Shown here: one piece after another, positions 1 through 8,247 of the stretch | Position numbering within the stretch: the stretch's first letter is position 1 | How the letters are laid out: each line of letters begins with the position of its first letter | DNA from: Paracoccaceae bacterium | Lineage (GTDB): Bacteria > Pseudomonadota > Alphaproteobacteria > Rhodobacterales > Rhodobacteraceae | NCBI GenBank assembly: GCA_902554705.1 | Contig: CACDPP010000012.1 | Coordinates: 1-51,458 of the forward strand | Reading direction: 5' to 3' | DNA: 51,458 nucleotides | Made by a program: the position numbers and the translations under genes | The notes under the pieces: generated by a model | What the model was told of the DNA's origin: nothing | Seen by the model: only the letters and a program-made list of their open reading frames with translations | The model's database searches: none

Positions 1-5
1 CTTAT

Positions 6-37
6 CGTGGAGCCCTCAGGCTCCACGATTTTTCTTT
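6..37 (+). terminator. Rho-independent terminator-like hairpin at the window start
   Basis: A perfect 9-bp stem (CGTGGAGCC / GGCTCCACG, 6-14 with 19-27) closes a CTCA loop and is followed by a T-rich tail (ATTTTTCTTT). It stands 84 nt before the TRAP permease gene. The gene it follows is outside the window. In TRAP operons the gene ahead of the permease is commonly the solute-binding protein, and a hairpin there would let the binding protein be made in excess; that role is inferred. Confidence 0.75.
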
Positions 38-120
38 ATTAAAAAAGTGCTTTGTGCTCTTTTTTTATTGAGAAAATCTTCCTTATAAGAAAGGGAGACT
101 ATCATAGGGGAGATTTGGAA

Positions 121-2583
121 ATGTCTGACGAACAGGTGCGCGAAGATTTAGAAATCGCGGATGAACTGATCGCCGAACGACGAACAGAAAGACCGGGAGA
201 GACACCGGCTGATATGACGGCGTGGCAAAGACCAATAACTGGTTATATTGATCGTTTGAATGATTTTTCCGGTAAGGCGCTTTGTCTTCTAATGATTCCT
301 CTAATCGGTGTTGTTGTTTTTGAAGTTATTTCTAGAAATGCTTTTGGAATAATGGCTAATTATGATTGGGATGATACAGCCCGTGCTTTAGGCCTTGGTC
401 CAACTTTATTCGCTTACGATATCAGCCGAATGATTGCCGGAGTTCTATTTATGGGCGCAGCAGGTTACGGGTTGATGCGAGGTGTCCATATCCGCGCTGA
501 TTTTCTCTACCGGAATTGGACTAATAAAACCCAGGCGACAGTAGATGCACTTCTATATATGGCTTTTTTCATACCATCTATGTTGTTTTTTACCATCATT
601 GCAGCACAGTATTGGGAGCTTGCTTACCGAACTGGCGAAACCGCGTTTGATAGTCCTTGGGAGCCTTTATTGTGGCCAGCTAGATTGGCTATGCCAGTTG
701 GTGGTTTGCTTCTTATGCTTCAAGGTTTTCCAGAGTTATTCAGAGCTTTCCATAAAATGGGCAAGGAGCGGGAACGATATTTTGTAATTGCTCTTCCATT
801 CTACTTAATCACTCTTATTTGGTTGGTGATGGCTGTCTTTTTACCAGATGTGACTCCTGGAGGAGAGGCCTTCACCGATCTTATGTCGACGAGGCCGGGG
901 CTGTCTAAGCCTACTATTGGTTTGATAATGCTTGCAGCAATGATTTTCGTAATTTTTATTGGTTTTCCAATATCATTTACGCTTATATTCCTGGCCTTTA
1001 TTTTTGGGATTTGGGGATCCAATTTCAAATTAACAACACTGCTTATGACTTTGAATACGAATTCGACAATGTTGAACGATCAATTGATGGCAGTACCATT
1101 ATTTATACTTATGGGTATTGTTATGGAAGCGGCAGGACTGATGGAGCGGCTCTTTGCTTCAATTCAGATGATCATGGCGCGCGTTAGAGGCTCCCTTTAC
1201 ATAGCGGTATTGATTGTTTCCACTATTTTTGCAGCAGCTACGGGTATTGTTGGAGCTTCGGTTACGCTTTTGGGAATTATGGCCGGTGCAACGATGACGC
1301 GTTCAGGTTACAATGTTCAAATGGCTGCTGGTACTATAACGGCTGGGGGCACTTTAGGCATCCTCATACCTCCATCAATTATGTTAATTGTCATGGGTCC
1401 AGTACTTGAAGTTTCAACATTAGATTTGTTTCGTGGCGCTTTTATTCCTGGCGCATTACTGGCATCACTATATTTGATTTATACACTGGGTCGTTGTTGG
1501 CTTAATCCTGAGTTGGGCCCAGTACTATCAGAAGAAGATCAACCAAAAACATCAGATCACTATGGCGCTGAAATTGCATTGATATCTTTGGGTGTGCTTA
1601 CAATCTGCCGGGTGTTTGGCTTAGGTATTAGTGGTGGCTTTGCTAGCTTTATTCCTTTCAGCGGTTTGATAGTTCTGGCTGTCACAATATTGATTGCATT
1701 TCGAGCCTACCGAAATTTAAATATTCTTCGTTTAGCGCTCCCATTAGCGCTCCTGTTCCATCTTTATTGCCTGATGACAACATGGGGTGACAGTATTCCT
1801 TGGGTATCTCTGGTTTTATTTGTGTTTGCTATTTTTCTTAGTATTTTAAGTTTGGCTATTTACAGAAAAGATGCTGCAGAACGATTTGAATTCTCGGATC
1901 TATGGGATGAATTTTTTGCAGGTTTAATGCCTCCTACAATTTTGATTTCATTTGCTTTGGGTTCAATACTACTGGGTTTTGCTACACCAGCAGAGGCGGC
2001 AGCCATGGGTGCCTTCGGTGCAATTCTACTATCGCTAGGATATGGAAAATTCACAATTCCTGGGTTCTTTGACAACCTAGTCAAATCTCTAGAGATAACG
2101 GTCCTGATTATGTTTCTTGTGGCAGCGTCAAACTTTTTTGGTGCAGAGTTCTCATCTCTAGGTACGCCTAAGATGATGACCGAGATGATGCTTGAATTGG
2201 AATTATCTCCCTACTTGATTTTAATCATGGTGATGGCATTAATATTTTTACTTGGATGGCCACTTGAATGGGTGCCTATAGTATTGATTGTTGTTCCAAT
2301 ACTTTTACCAACCGTAGTTGCGTTGGATGTGCATGGTTTAAATCCTTATGACCTGATGGTTTGGTTTGGAATATTAGTGGCTGTAAACCTTCAGACAGCC
2401 TGGTTGTCGCCACCTGTGGCTTTATCCGCATACTTTTTGAAAGGAGTTGTGCCAAACTGGGATCTTAAAGATATTTATTTTGGAATGATGCAATTTATGT
2501 TGATCCAACTCATAGGTTTGATACTGATTTTTATCTTCCCACAAATTGTACTCTGGTTGCCAAACCAAGTCTTTGGACAATAA
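121..2583 (+). CDS. Fused TRAP transporter permease (DctQ-DctM), probably for DHPS
   Basis: This inner-membrane protein of 820 residues joins the small (DctQ) and large (DctM) TRAP permease subunits. The cytoplasmic N-terminus (about residues 1-45) is charged. The four-helix DctQ part spans about 45-230 and the DctM part begins near 255, with typical segments such as GIVGASVTLLGIMA, TAGGTLGILIPPS and ATPAEAAAMGA. Between the two DctM halves lie about 120 extra, mainly hydrophobic residues (about 470-595), so the protein is longer than a plain fusion. The ATG at 121 is preferred over an upstream frame start because AGGGGAG lies about 8 nt before it. The substrate is inferred from the DHPS catabolic genes that follow with a 4-nt gap; the sequence cannot show it. 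The solute-binding subunit is presumably just upstream of the window. Confidence 0.88.
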   Translation: MSDEQVREDLEIADELIAERRTERPGETPADMTAWQRPITGYIDRLNDFSGKALCLLMIPLIGVVVFEVISRNAFGIMANYDWDDTARALGLGPTLFAYDISRMIAGVLFMGAAGYGLMRGVHIRADFLYRNWTNKTQATVDALLYMAFFIPSMLFFTIIAAQYWELAYRTGETAFDSPWEPLLWPARLAMPVGGLLLMLQGFPELFRAFHKMGKERERYFVIALPFYLITLIWLVMAVFLPDVTPGGEAFTDLMSTRPGLSKPTIGLIMLAAMIFVIFIGFPISFTLIFLAFIFGIWGSNFKLTTLLMTLNTNSTMLNDQLMAVPLFILMGIVMEAAGLMERLFASIQMIMARVRGSLYIAVLIVSTIFAAATGIVGASVTLLGIMAGATMTRSGYNVQMAAGTITAGGTLGILIPPSIMLIVMGPVLEVSTLDLFRGAFIPGALLASLYLIYTLGRCWLNPELGPVLSEEDQPKTSDHYGAEIALISLGVLTICRVFGLGISGGFASFIPFSGLIVLAVTILIAFRAYRNLNILRLALPLALLFHLYCLMTTWGDSIPWVSLVLFVFAIFLSILSLAIYRKDAAERFEFSDLWDEFFAGLMPPTILISFALGSILLGFATPAEAAAMGAFGAILLSLGYGKFTIPGFFDNLVKSLEITVLIMFLVAASNFFGAEFSSLGTPKMMTEMMLELELSPYLILIMVMALIFLLGWPLEWVPIVLIVVPILLPTVVALDVHGLNPYDLMVWFGILVAVNLQTAWLSPPVALSAYFLKGVVPNWDLKDIYFGMMQFMLIQLIGLILIFIFPQIVLWLPNQVFGQ

Positions 2584-2587
2584 ACCT

Positions 2588-3640
2588 ATGTCACCAAAAA
2601 GATCAGTAGTTTCCTATCTTAAGTGGCCATTGGTCGTGACCTTTGTTGGCCTAGTTTTGTCAGCTTGGTTAGGGTGGGAAACAGAAAAAACACTGAGTGC
2701 AGTTTTTTCATTTTTGCTAGTGGGAACAGTTTTGGCTGCACTCGAAATTGCTCTATCTTTTGATAATGCAATAGTGAATGCCAATAAATTAGTTGAGATG
2801 ACCCCTGTTTGGAGGCAGAGGTTTTTAACATGGGGAATACTAATTGCAGTTTTTGGGATGCGTATAGTTTTCCCCGTTGCGATTGTCGCGACTTTTGCGT
2901 GGATAAATCCTTTTGCAGCGATACACTTGGCGCTTTCAGACCCCGATGAGTATTCTCACATTATTCATCAGTCACACAGCTCGATTGCAGCTTTCGGCGG
3001 AACATTTTTAATAATGGTATCGCTTAAGTTTTTTATAGATGACGATAAATCTGTTGATTGGATTGTTGGTTTAGAAAAGCAACTAAGAAAGTGGGGGTCA
3101 ATACGAGGCTTCGAAATTGCTGTTGTCTTGTTGATTATTTCATTCATGTCGCAGGTGGTTAATGAAAGCCAGCAGGCATCATTTCTTCTTTCTGCTATTT
3201 CTGGTTTGTTGGTCTTTACTCTTGTAGATGGACTAGGAAGTTTTCTTGATGACTATTCAAATAGTGCAACAAATTTGGGTGCTCGAGGTGGTTTAGGAGC
3301 ATTTTTATACTTAGAAGTACTTGACGCTAGTTTCTCATTTGATGGTGTCATTGGGGCTTTTGCATTAACAACAAATATTATTTTAATAGCCATAGGTCTT
3401 GGAATTGGCGCGATGTACGTTCGCGCGATGACTATTATGTTGGTTGAAAAAGGAACACTACAGCAGTTTCGATATCTTGAGCATGGTGCTTTTTATTCAA
3501 TTTTCGCTCTTTCCATAATTATGTTCGCCCAATCTATCATTGAAGTTCCTGAAACTATCACTGGAGCTATTGGAGCAATAATCATCGGATTATCTCTGTA
3601 TTCATCCGTTCGCTATAACAATAAAGAGCAGTCGCTCTAA
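2588..3640 (+). CDS. TerC/DUF475-family integral membrane protein in the DHPS operon
   Basis: A 350-residue polytopic membrane protein with the TerC-family signature motifs: an acidic LEIALSFDNAIVNA stretch near residue 50 and a second, VLDASFSFDGVIGAFA, in the C-terminal half. These match the DUF475 branch of the TerC/YkoY superfamily, some members of which export manganese or are tied to tellurite resistance. The ATG at 2588 is 4 nt after the permease stop, and the gene ends 15 nt before hpsN, so it is almost certainly co-transcribed with the sulfonate genes. Its function here is unknown. Candidates are efflux of a pathway end product such as sulfite, or metal supply for zinc-dependent HpsN and HpsP. 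Both are inferences from position only. Confidence 0.85.
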   Translation: MSPKRSVVSYLKWPLVVTFVGLVLSAWLGWETEKTLSAVFSFLLVGTVLAALEIALSFDNAIVNANKLVEMTPVWRQRFLTWGILIAVFGMRIVFPVAIVATFAWINPFAAIHLALSDPDEYSHIIHQSHSSIAAFGGTFLIMVSLKFFIDDDKSVDWIVGLEKQLRKWGSIRGFEIAVVLLIISFMSQVVNESQQASFLLSAISGLLVFTLVDGLGSFLDDYSNSATNLGARGGLGAFLYLEVLDASFSFDGVIGAFALTTNIILIAIGLGIGAMYVRAMTIMLVEKGTLQQFRYLEHGAFYSIFALSIIMFAQSIIEVPETITGAIGAIIIGLSLYSSVRYNNKEQSL

Positions 3641-3655
3641 ACAGGAGACACAAAT

Positions 3656-4963
3656 ATGTCACGAATATACCTGAAGAAGGCACAACTTACACCAAAATCT
3701 AATGCCTCAGAGGTTCATGAAACGGTAAAAAATATTCTTACAGATATAGAAGCTGGAGGTGATGAAAAGGCTAAAGAGTATGCTTCAAAATTTGACCAGT
3801 ACCAAGGGAATATAATTTTAACAGACGAAGAAATAGAGGCAGCAAGTGAGTTAGTTCCAGCTAAGCTAAAAAAAGATATAGAGTTTGCGCATGATAATGT
3901 GAAACGATTTGCGGAAAAGCAGAAAGAAACATTAAAGAACACTGAAATTGAAATTCATCCTGGGTTTGTAACTGGTCAAAAGGTTATTCCAGTTGATGCA
4001 GCTGGTTGTTATGTTCCTGGTGGTCGTTATAGTCATATTGCTAGCGCTATAATGACTGTAACAACCGCAAAAGTTGCCGGCTGTAAATTTATTACGGCGT
4101 GTTCACCGCCCAAGCCAAATGTTGGTGTTGCTCCGGCGATTATTTATGCTGCTCATATCTGTGGCGCAGACAAAATAATGGCCATGGGGGGCGTTCAGGG
4201 AGTTGCTTCAATGACATACGGTTTATTTGGGTTGCCACAGGCAAATATTTTAGTTGGACCTGGTAATCAGTTTGTAGCTGAGGCAAAACGTATTCTGTTC
4301 GGCAGAGTTGGAATAGATATGATAGCAGGTCCGACTGATAGTTTGATTTTGGCAGATGAAACTGCTGATCCATTTATTGTAGCTACAGATTTAGTATCGC
4401 AAGCAGAACATGGCTATAACTCACCTGTATGGTTGGTTACGGATAACGAAACTTTAGCGAGTAATGTGATGAATTTGGTTCCAAAGTTGATTGATGACTT
4501 GCCTGAGACTAACCGAGAAAATGCAACTGCGGCCTGGCGAGATTATGCGGAGGTAATTGTTTGTGAGAACAGGGAAGAAATGGCTGCTTGTTCTGATGAA
4601 TATGCGCCTGAACACCTTACAGTTCAGGCTGATGATCTTGATTGGTGGCTTGAACGTCTGACCTGTTACGGCTCATTATTTTTGGGTGAGGAAACAACTG
4701 TTTCTTATGGTGACAAAGCCGCGGGAACCAACCATGTTTTGCCCACTTCAAGAGCTGCCAATTATACTGGTGGTTTGAGCGTCCACAAATATATGAAGAT
4801 AGTGACATATCAAAGAGCAACAAGAGAGGGGTCAAAATCGATTGCTGAAGCCACGGCTCGGATCTCTCGATTGGAGGGAATGGAAGGTCATGCAAGGGCT
4901 GCAGACGTCCGCTTGGCTAAATTTTTTCCTAATGAGGAGTTTGATTTAACAGCCAATGGATAA
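3656..4963 (+). CDS. hpsN: Sulfopropanediol (DHPS) 3-dehydrogenase, HisD family
   Basis: HpsN oxidises DHPS with NAD+ in two steps to (R)-3-sulfolactate. The 435-residue protein belongs to the histidinol dehydrogenase family and keeps the metal and catalytic residues: Gln249 and His252 (SQAEHGY), Glu319-His320 (APEHLT), Asp353 in the GDKAAGTNHVLPT stretch, and His412 near the C-terminus. It is called HpsN rather than HisD because it sits between a TRAP transporter and HpsO/HpsP/SuyAB homologues and not among histidine genes. An AGGAG site precedes the ATG. Its 3' end overlaps hpsO by 8 nt. The remaining doubt is that HisD-like dehydrogenases act on several polyols, so the exact substrate rests on context. 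Confidence 0.88.
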   Translation: MSRIYLKKAQLTPKSNASEVHETVKNILTDIEAGGDEKAKEYASKFDQYQGNIILTDEEIEAASELVPAKLKKDIEFAHDNVKRFAEKQKETLKNTEIEIHPGFVTGQKVIPVDAAGCYVPGGRYSHIASAIMTVTTAKVAGCKFITACSPPKPNVGVAPAIIYAAHICGADKIMAMGGVQGVASMTYGLFGLPQANILVGPGNQFVAEAKRILFGRVGIDMIAGPTDSLILADETADPFIVATDLVSQAEHGYNSPVWLVTDNETLASNVMNLVPKLIDDLPETNRENATAAWRDYAEVIVCENREEMAACSDEYAPEHLTVQADDLDWWLERLTCYGSLFLGEETTVSYGDKAAGTNHVLPTSRAANYTGGLSVHKYMKIVTYQRATREGSKSIAEATARISRLEGMEGHARAADVRLAKFFPNEEFDLTANG

Positions 4964-5717
4964 ATCCACTTCTTTATTTAATTTAACTGGAAAAGTGGCT
5001 GTTGTTACAGGCGCAAGTTCTGGGCTTGGTCGTCGTTCAGCCGAGGTACTTGCTGTCGCTGGAGCTAAAGTTGTCGGAGTGGCTAGGCGAACAGAGGTAT
5101 TGGAAAGTTTAGCTTTGGAATTGGGAGAAAATTTTTCTTATATTTCTGCTGATATTTCTGATCGCGGGCGATTGGCGGACTTGTGTTTGGAAATAAACAG
5201 CAAGTTTGGTCCGCCAGATATTCTAGTTCATGCGGCTGGAGTTAATACTCGGCAAACAGCCGATGAAGTAACCGATCTTGGATGGGATCAAACGATTTCA
5301 TTAAATCTCTCGACGCCATTTTTTTTATCCCAGCTCCTTGTTCCTGAAATGAAAAAGAAAGGCTGGGGAAGAATTGTAAATTTTGCATCAGTACAAACCA
5401 CTAGGGCATTTCCTGGTGGTATAGCATATGGTGCTTCAAAAGGTGCTATTGGACAGCTGACAAGAGCAATGGCCGAAGCCTGGTCTTCCCACGGCATTTG
5501 TGTGAATGCCATTGGTCCGGGCTTTTTCCCTACAGAATTAACCCAAATAGTTTTTGAAGATGCAGAGCGATCCAAAAGAAATGCTGATCAGACCTGTATT
5601 GGCAGAAATGGGGAGATGGAAGATTTAGATGGACCTCTGCTTTTTCTTTGTTCCGAGGCTTCCAGGTATGTTACGGGTCAAGTTCTTATGGTCGATGGAG
5701 GGTTCACAGCAAAATGA
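4956..5717 (+). CDS. hpsO: Short-chain dehydrogenase, probable DHPS 2-dehydrogenase HpsO
   Basis: A 253-residue classical SDR. It shows the cofactor-binding TGASSGLGRR motif near residue 19, the HAAGVN segment, the catalytic Ser in NFASVQ and the YGASK Tyr-Lys pair, and ends with the usual VDGGF strand. In the known DHPS pathway HpsO and HpsP interconvert the two DHPS enantiomers through 2-keto-propanesulfonate so that HpsN can use both. The start overlaps hpsN by 8 nt and the stop overlaps the hpsP start (ATGA), indicating translational coupling. SDR sequence alone does not give the substrate; the assignment comes from gene order. Confidence 0.8.
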   Translation: MDKSTSLFNLTGKVAVVTGASSGLGRRSAEVLAVAGAKVVGVARRTEVLESLALELGENFSYISADISDRGRLADLCLEINSKFGPPDILVHAAGVNTRQTADEVTDLGWDQTISLNLSTPFFLSQLLVPEMKKKGWGRIVNFASVQTTRAFPGGIAYGASKGAIGQLTRAMAEAWSSHGICVNAIGPGFFPTELTQIVFEDAERSKRNADQTCIGRNGEMEDLDGPLLFLCSEASRYVTGQVLMVDGGFTAK

Positions 5718-6694
5718 GGGCGCTTGTTTATGTCGGAGAGGAACAATTAGATTTTCGTGAAGTCATGGATCCTATTGTAAATTCTGATGAGCAGTTAATA
5801 AAAGTTGATAGCGCCGGTATATGCGGCTCTGATATGCATGCTTTCCTTGGCCATGATGAACGTAGACCGGCTCCTTTGATATTAGGTCATGAAGCATCCG
5901 GTATAATTTTGGGTGGCGATCGTGATGGTGAAAGAGTTACGATTAATCCGCTTGTAACCTGTAAGAATTGCCAAGTATGCAAGGCTGGCCGCGAAAATAT
6001 ATGTCCAAACCGCCAAATCATTTCAATGGCTCCACGTGAAGGCACTTTTGCTGAAATGGTATCAGTTCCCGAAACAAATTTAGTAAAGGTTCCTTCTGAC
6101 GTTTCCTTAGATAAAGCGGCTTTAACAGAACCGTTAGCTGTCAGTTGGCACGCTGCTAGATTGGCTCTAGAGGCTCTACATCCGAGTATGGATAGAAACG
6201 TATTGATTGTAGGAGGAGGTGCGATTGGCTTGGCATCCGCTTTAGCATTCAAAGCGATGGAAATTGAAAACATTATAATAGTGGAACCAAATTCTATTCG
6301 TAGAAAATATCTTAATGATAAATGTAACGTAATTGCAGTTGAAAAAGTTGATCAATTTTTTTCGATTGTAGTAGATGCAGTGGGCTTTAGACAAACTCGT
6401 GAACTTGCATCTGCTAAAGTATCTCCTGGCGGAGTCATTACACATATAGGATTAGGTGAAGATACTGGTGGAATTGATGTAAGGCGAATAACCCTGCAAG
6501 AAATTAACTTCATTGGAACTTACACATATACAGCAGGAGATTTTAAAAATACTGCTCAAGCGATTTTTGATGGTCGTTTAGGTCCTTTAGATTGGGTTGA
6601 AAGAAGACCACTATCAGAAGGAAATAGAGCTTTTAGAGAGATTAGAGAGGGTAAAATAGCCTCTCCAAAAATTTTACTAAGCCCAAATGATTAA
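5714..6694 (+). CDS. hpsP: Zinc-dependent alcohol dehydrogenase, probable HpsP
   Basis: A 326-residue medium-chain dehydrogenase. Visible motifs are the catalytic-zinc Cys in AGICGSD, the GHEASG segment with its His-Glu pair, the four structural-zinc cysteines in TCKNCQVCKAGRENICPN, and the Rossmann motif IVGGGAIGLA. The ATG at 5714 overlaps the hpsO stop codon, which is why it is chosen over an in-frame start 66 nt upstream inside hpsO. Its likely role is to work with HpsO in epimerising DHPS via the 2-keto intermediate. The protein is slightly shorter than typical family members (about 340-350 residues), but no key motif is missing. Confidence 0.8.
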   Translation: MRALVYVGEEQLDFREVMDPIVNSDEQLIKVDSAGICGSDMHAFLGHDERRPAPLILGHEASGIILGGDRDGERVTINPLVTCKNCQVCKAGRENICPNRQIISMAPREGTFAEMVSVPETNLVKVPSDVSLDKAALTEPLAVSWHAARLALEALHPSMDRNVLIVGGGAIGLASALAFKAMEIENIIIVEPNSIRRKYLNDKCNVIAVEKVDQFFSIVVDAVGFRQTRELASAKVSPGGVITHIGLGEDTGGIDVRRITLQEINFIGTYTYTAGDFKNTAQAIFDGRLGPLDWVERRPLSEGNRAFREIREGKIASPKILLSPND

Positions 6695-6711
6695 TAAAAT
6701 AGGAGAAAAAT

Positions 6712-7002
6712 ATGTCGAATATACCGCATCTTTTAGTACACGATCATGAAGATAATGTCGGTGTTGTTGTGGTTGAGGGCTTAACGGCCGGAACTGAAAT
6801 GTTTTGCTGCGTTACGCACGATAATTCAACTTTTACGCTTACTGCGGGTGCAGATGTGCCGATTGGGCATAAGATAGCCCTTAAAGATTTAAAGGACGGT
6901 GATACTGCAGTTAAATATGGGGAAGATATTGGTAAAATAATAGCTGATATCCCTAAAGGCGGACATGTTCATACACACAATTGCAAAACCAAACGCTGGT
7001 AA
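6712..7002 (+). CDS. suyA: 3-sulfolactate sulfo-lyase small subunit
   Basis: A 96-residue protein of the SAF-domain type found in the small subunit of altronate dehydratase-like enzymes, with the [17 protein letters not shown] and [11 protein letters not shown] stretches. With SuyB it forms sulfolactate sulfo-lyase, which splits (R)-3-sulfolactate into pyruvate and sulfite. A good GGAGAA ribosome site precedes the ATG. It lies 17 nt after hpsP and 10 nt before suyB, the usual suyA-suyB pair. An altronate or galactarate dehydratase small subunit is the main alternative; the hpsNOP genes next door favour the sulfonate role. Confidence 0.88.
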   Translation: MSNIPHLLVHDHEDNVGVVVVEGLTAGTEMFCCVTHDNSTFTLTAGADVPIGHKIALKDLKDGDTAVKYGEDIGKIIADIPKGGHVHTHNCKTKRW

Positions 7003-7012
7003 GGAAAGAAAA

Positions 7013-8194
7013 ATGGCATCAAAATATTCAAATATAACAGTTAAGGGTTTTCGTAGGGAAAACGGGCGCGTTGGCGTTAGGAACCATGTTTTAATACTCC
7101 CAGTCGATGACATTTCGAATGCGGCATGTGAAGCTGTAGCCAATAATGTAAAAGGTACTATGGCAATTCCTCATGCATACGGTCGGCTGCAATTTGGGGA
7201 AGATTTGGAAGTACATTTTCGCACAATGATTGGTACTGGCAGCAACGCGAATGTTCATTCAGTTGTTGTAATTGGAATTGAACCTGATTGGACAAAACGA
7301 ATTGCTGATGGAATTCGTGAGACTGGTAAAGAAGTTGCGGAATTCTCAATTGAGCAAAAAGGTGACTTTGAAACTATAAGAGCAGCAAGTTGGGCCGCGA
7401 AAGACTTTGTTCACAAAGCAACGGAGGTACAGCGAGAAGAATGCTCTATTTCAGAACTTTGGGTTTCAACGAAATGTGGTGAGAGTGACACGACAACTGG
7501 TCTGGGTTCATGTCCCACAGTTGGCAACATGTATGACAAACTTTTACCAGAAGGAATTACAGGGTTTTTTGGGGAAACATCAGAAATAACTGGTGCCGAG
7601 CATATTTGTCAAAAGCGCGCTATCAATGAGGAAGTCGGTGGGCGTTGGTATAAGATGTGGAAGGCTTACCAAGATGATGTTATTTTTGCCCATCAAACTG
7701 ATGATCTTTCTGACAGTCAGCCGACCAAGGGTAACATACTTGGTGGGTTAACTACGATTGAAGAAAAAGCTTTGGGTAATTTAGAAAAAATTGGCAGAAC
7801 ATCTCAATACATAGATATTTTAGATCCTGCAGAACAACCCAACTCAGGAAAAGGTTTGTATTTTATGGATAGCTCATCAGCAGCTGCAGAATGTGTGACC
7901 CTAATGGCAGCAGGCGGAGCTGTCATACATACATTTCCAACAGGGCAGGGCAACGTGGTAGGGAACCCCATTGTACCTGTGATCAAAATAACAGCTAATC
8001 CAAGAACTGTCAGAACCATGGGCGAACATATTGATGTTGATGTATCTGGAATTCTTCGGCGAGATCAAACAATCGACGAAGCAGGAGATGCTCTCATAGA
8101 TATGATCCGAAGAACAGCAAATGGCAGAAACACTGCGGCAGAAGCACTTGGTCACCGTGAATTTTCTATGACAAAACTATATAGAAGTGCTTAG
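7013..8194 (+). CDS. suyB: 3-sulfolactate sulfo-lyase large subunit
   Basis: A 393-residue member of the UxaA/altronate dehydratase large-subunit family. The N-terminus has [15 protein letters not shown], followed by the conserved [10 protein letters not shown], the [10 protein letters not shown] and [10 protein letters not shown] segments, and [14 protein letters not shown] toward the C-terminus. Cysteines in these motifs probably bind a metal cluster, as in related dehydratases (family knowledge, not shown here). Paired with SuyA it releases sulfite from sulfolactate and feeds pyruvate to central metabolism. The ATG at 7013 is chosen because it follows AAGGAAAG and begins the family's usual N-terminus; a longer frame would overlap suyA. 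Confidence 0.88.
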   Translation: MASKYSNITVKGFRRENGRVGVRNHVLILPVDDISNAACEAVANNVKGTMAIPHAYGRLQFGEDLEVHFRTMIGTGSNANVHSVVVIGIEPDWTKRIADGIRETGKEVAEFSIEQKGDFETIRAASWAAKDFVHKATEVQREECSISELWVSTKCGESDTTTGLGSCPTVGNMYDKLLPEGITGFFGETSEITGAEHICQKRAINEEVGGRWYKMWKAYQDDVIFAHQTDDLSDSQPTKGNILGGLTTIEEKALGNLEKIGRTSQYIDILDPAEQPNSGKGLYFMDSSSAAAECVTLMAAGGAVIHTFPTGQGNVVGNPIVPVIKITANPRTVRTMGEHIDVDVSGILRRDQTIDEAGDALIDMIRRTANGRNTAAEALGHREFSMTKLYRSA

Positions 8195-8208
8195 ATGAGT
8201 TAAATTTG

Positions 8209-8227
8209 GTGGCTGCTTCGCAGCCAC
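8209..8227 (+). other. Intergenic hairpin between suyB and comC
   Basis: GTGGCTGC (8209-8216) and GCAGCCAC (8220-8227) form a perfect 8-bp stem with a TTC loop, 14 nt after the suyB stop and about 20 nt before the comC start. No T-run follows, so it is less likely to be a full terminator than an mRNA-stabilising or processing element that sets different levels of SuyAB and ComC. Confidence 0.6.
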
Positions 8228-8247
8228 TAATTAACAAGAGGTTTCAA

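Noticed and set aside
3656-4963. Histidinol dehydrogenase of histidine biosynthesis
   Set aside because: The family is the same, but the position between TRAP/TerC and hpsO/hpsP/suyAB fits the HpsN branch better; the histidine genes in the window (hisS/Z/G) are far away.
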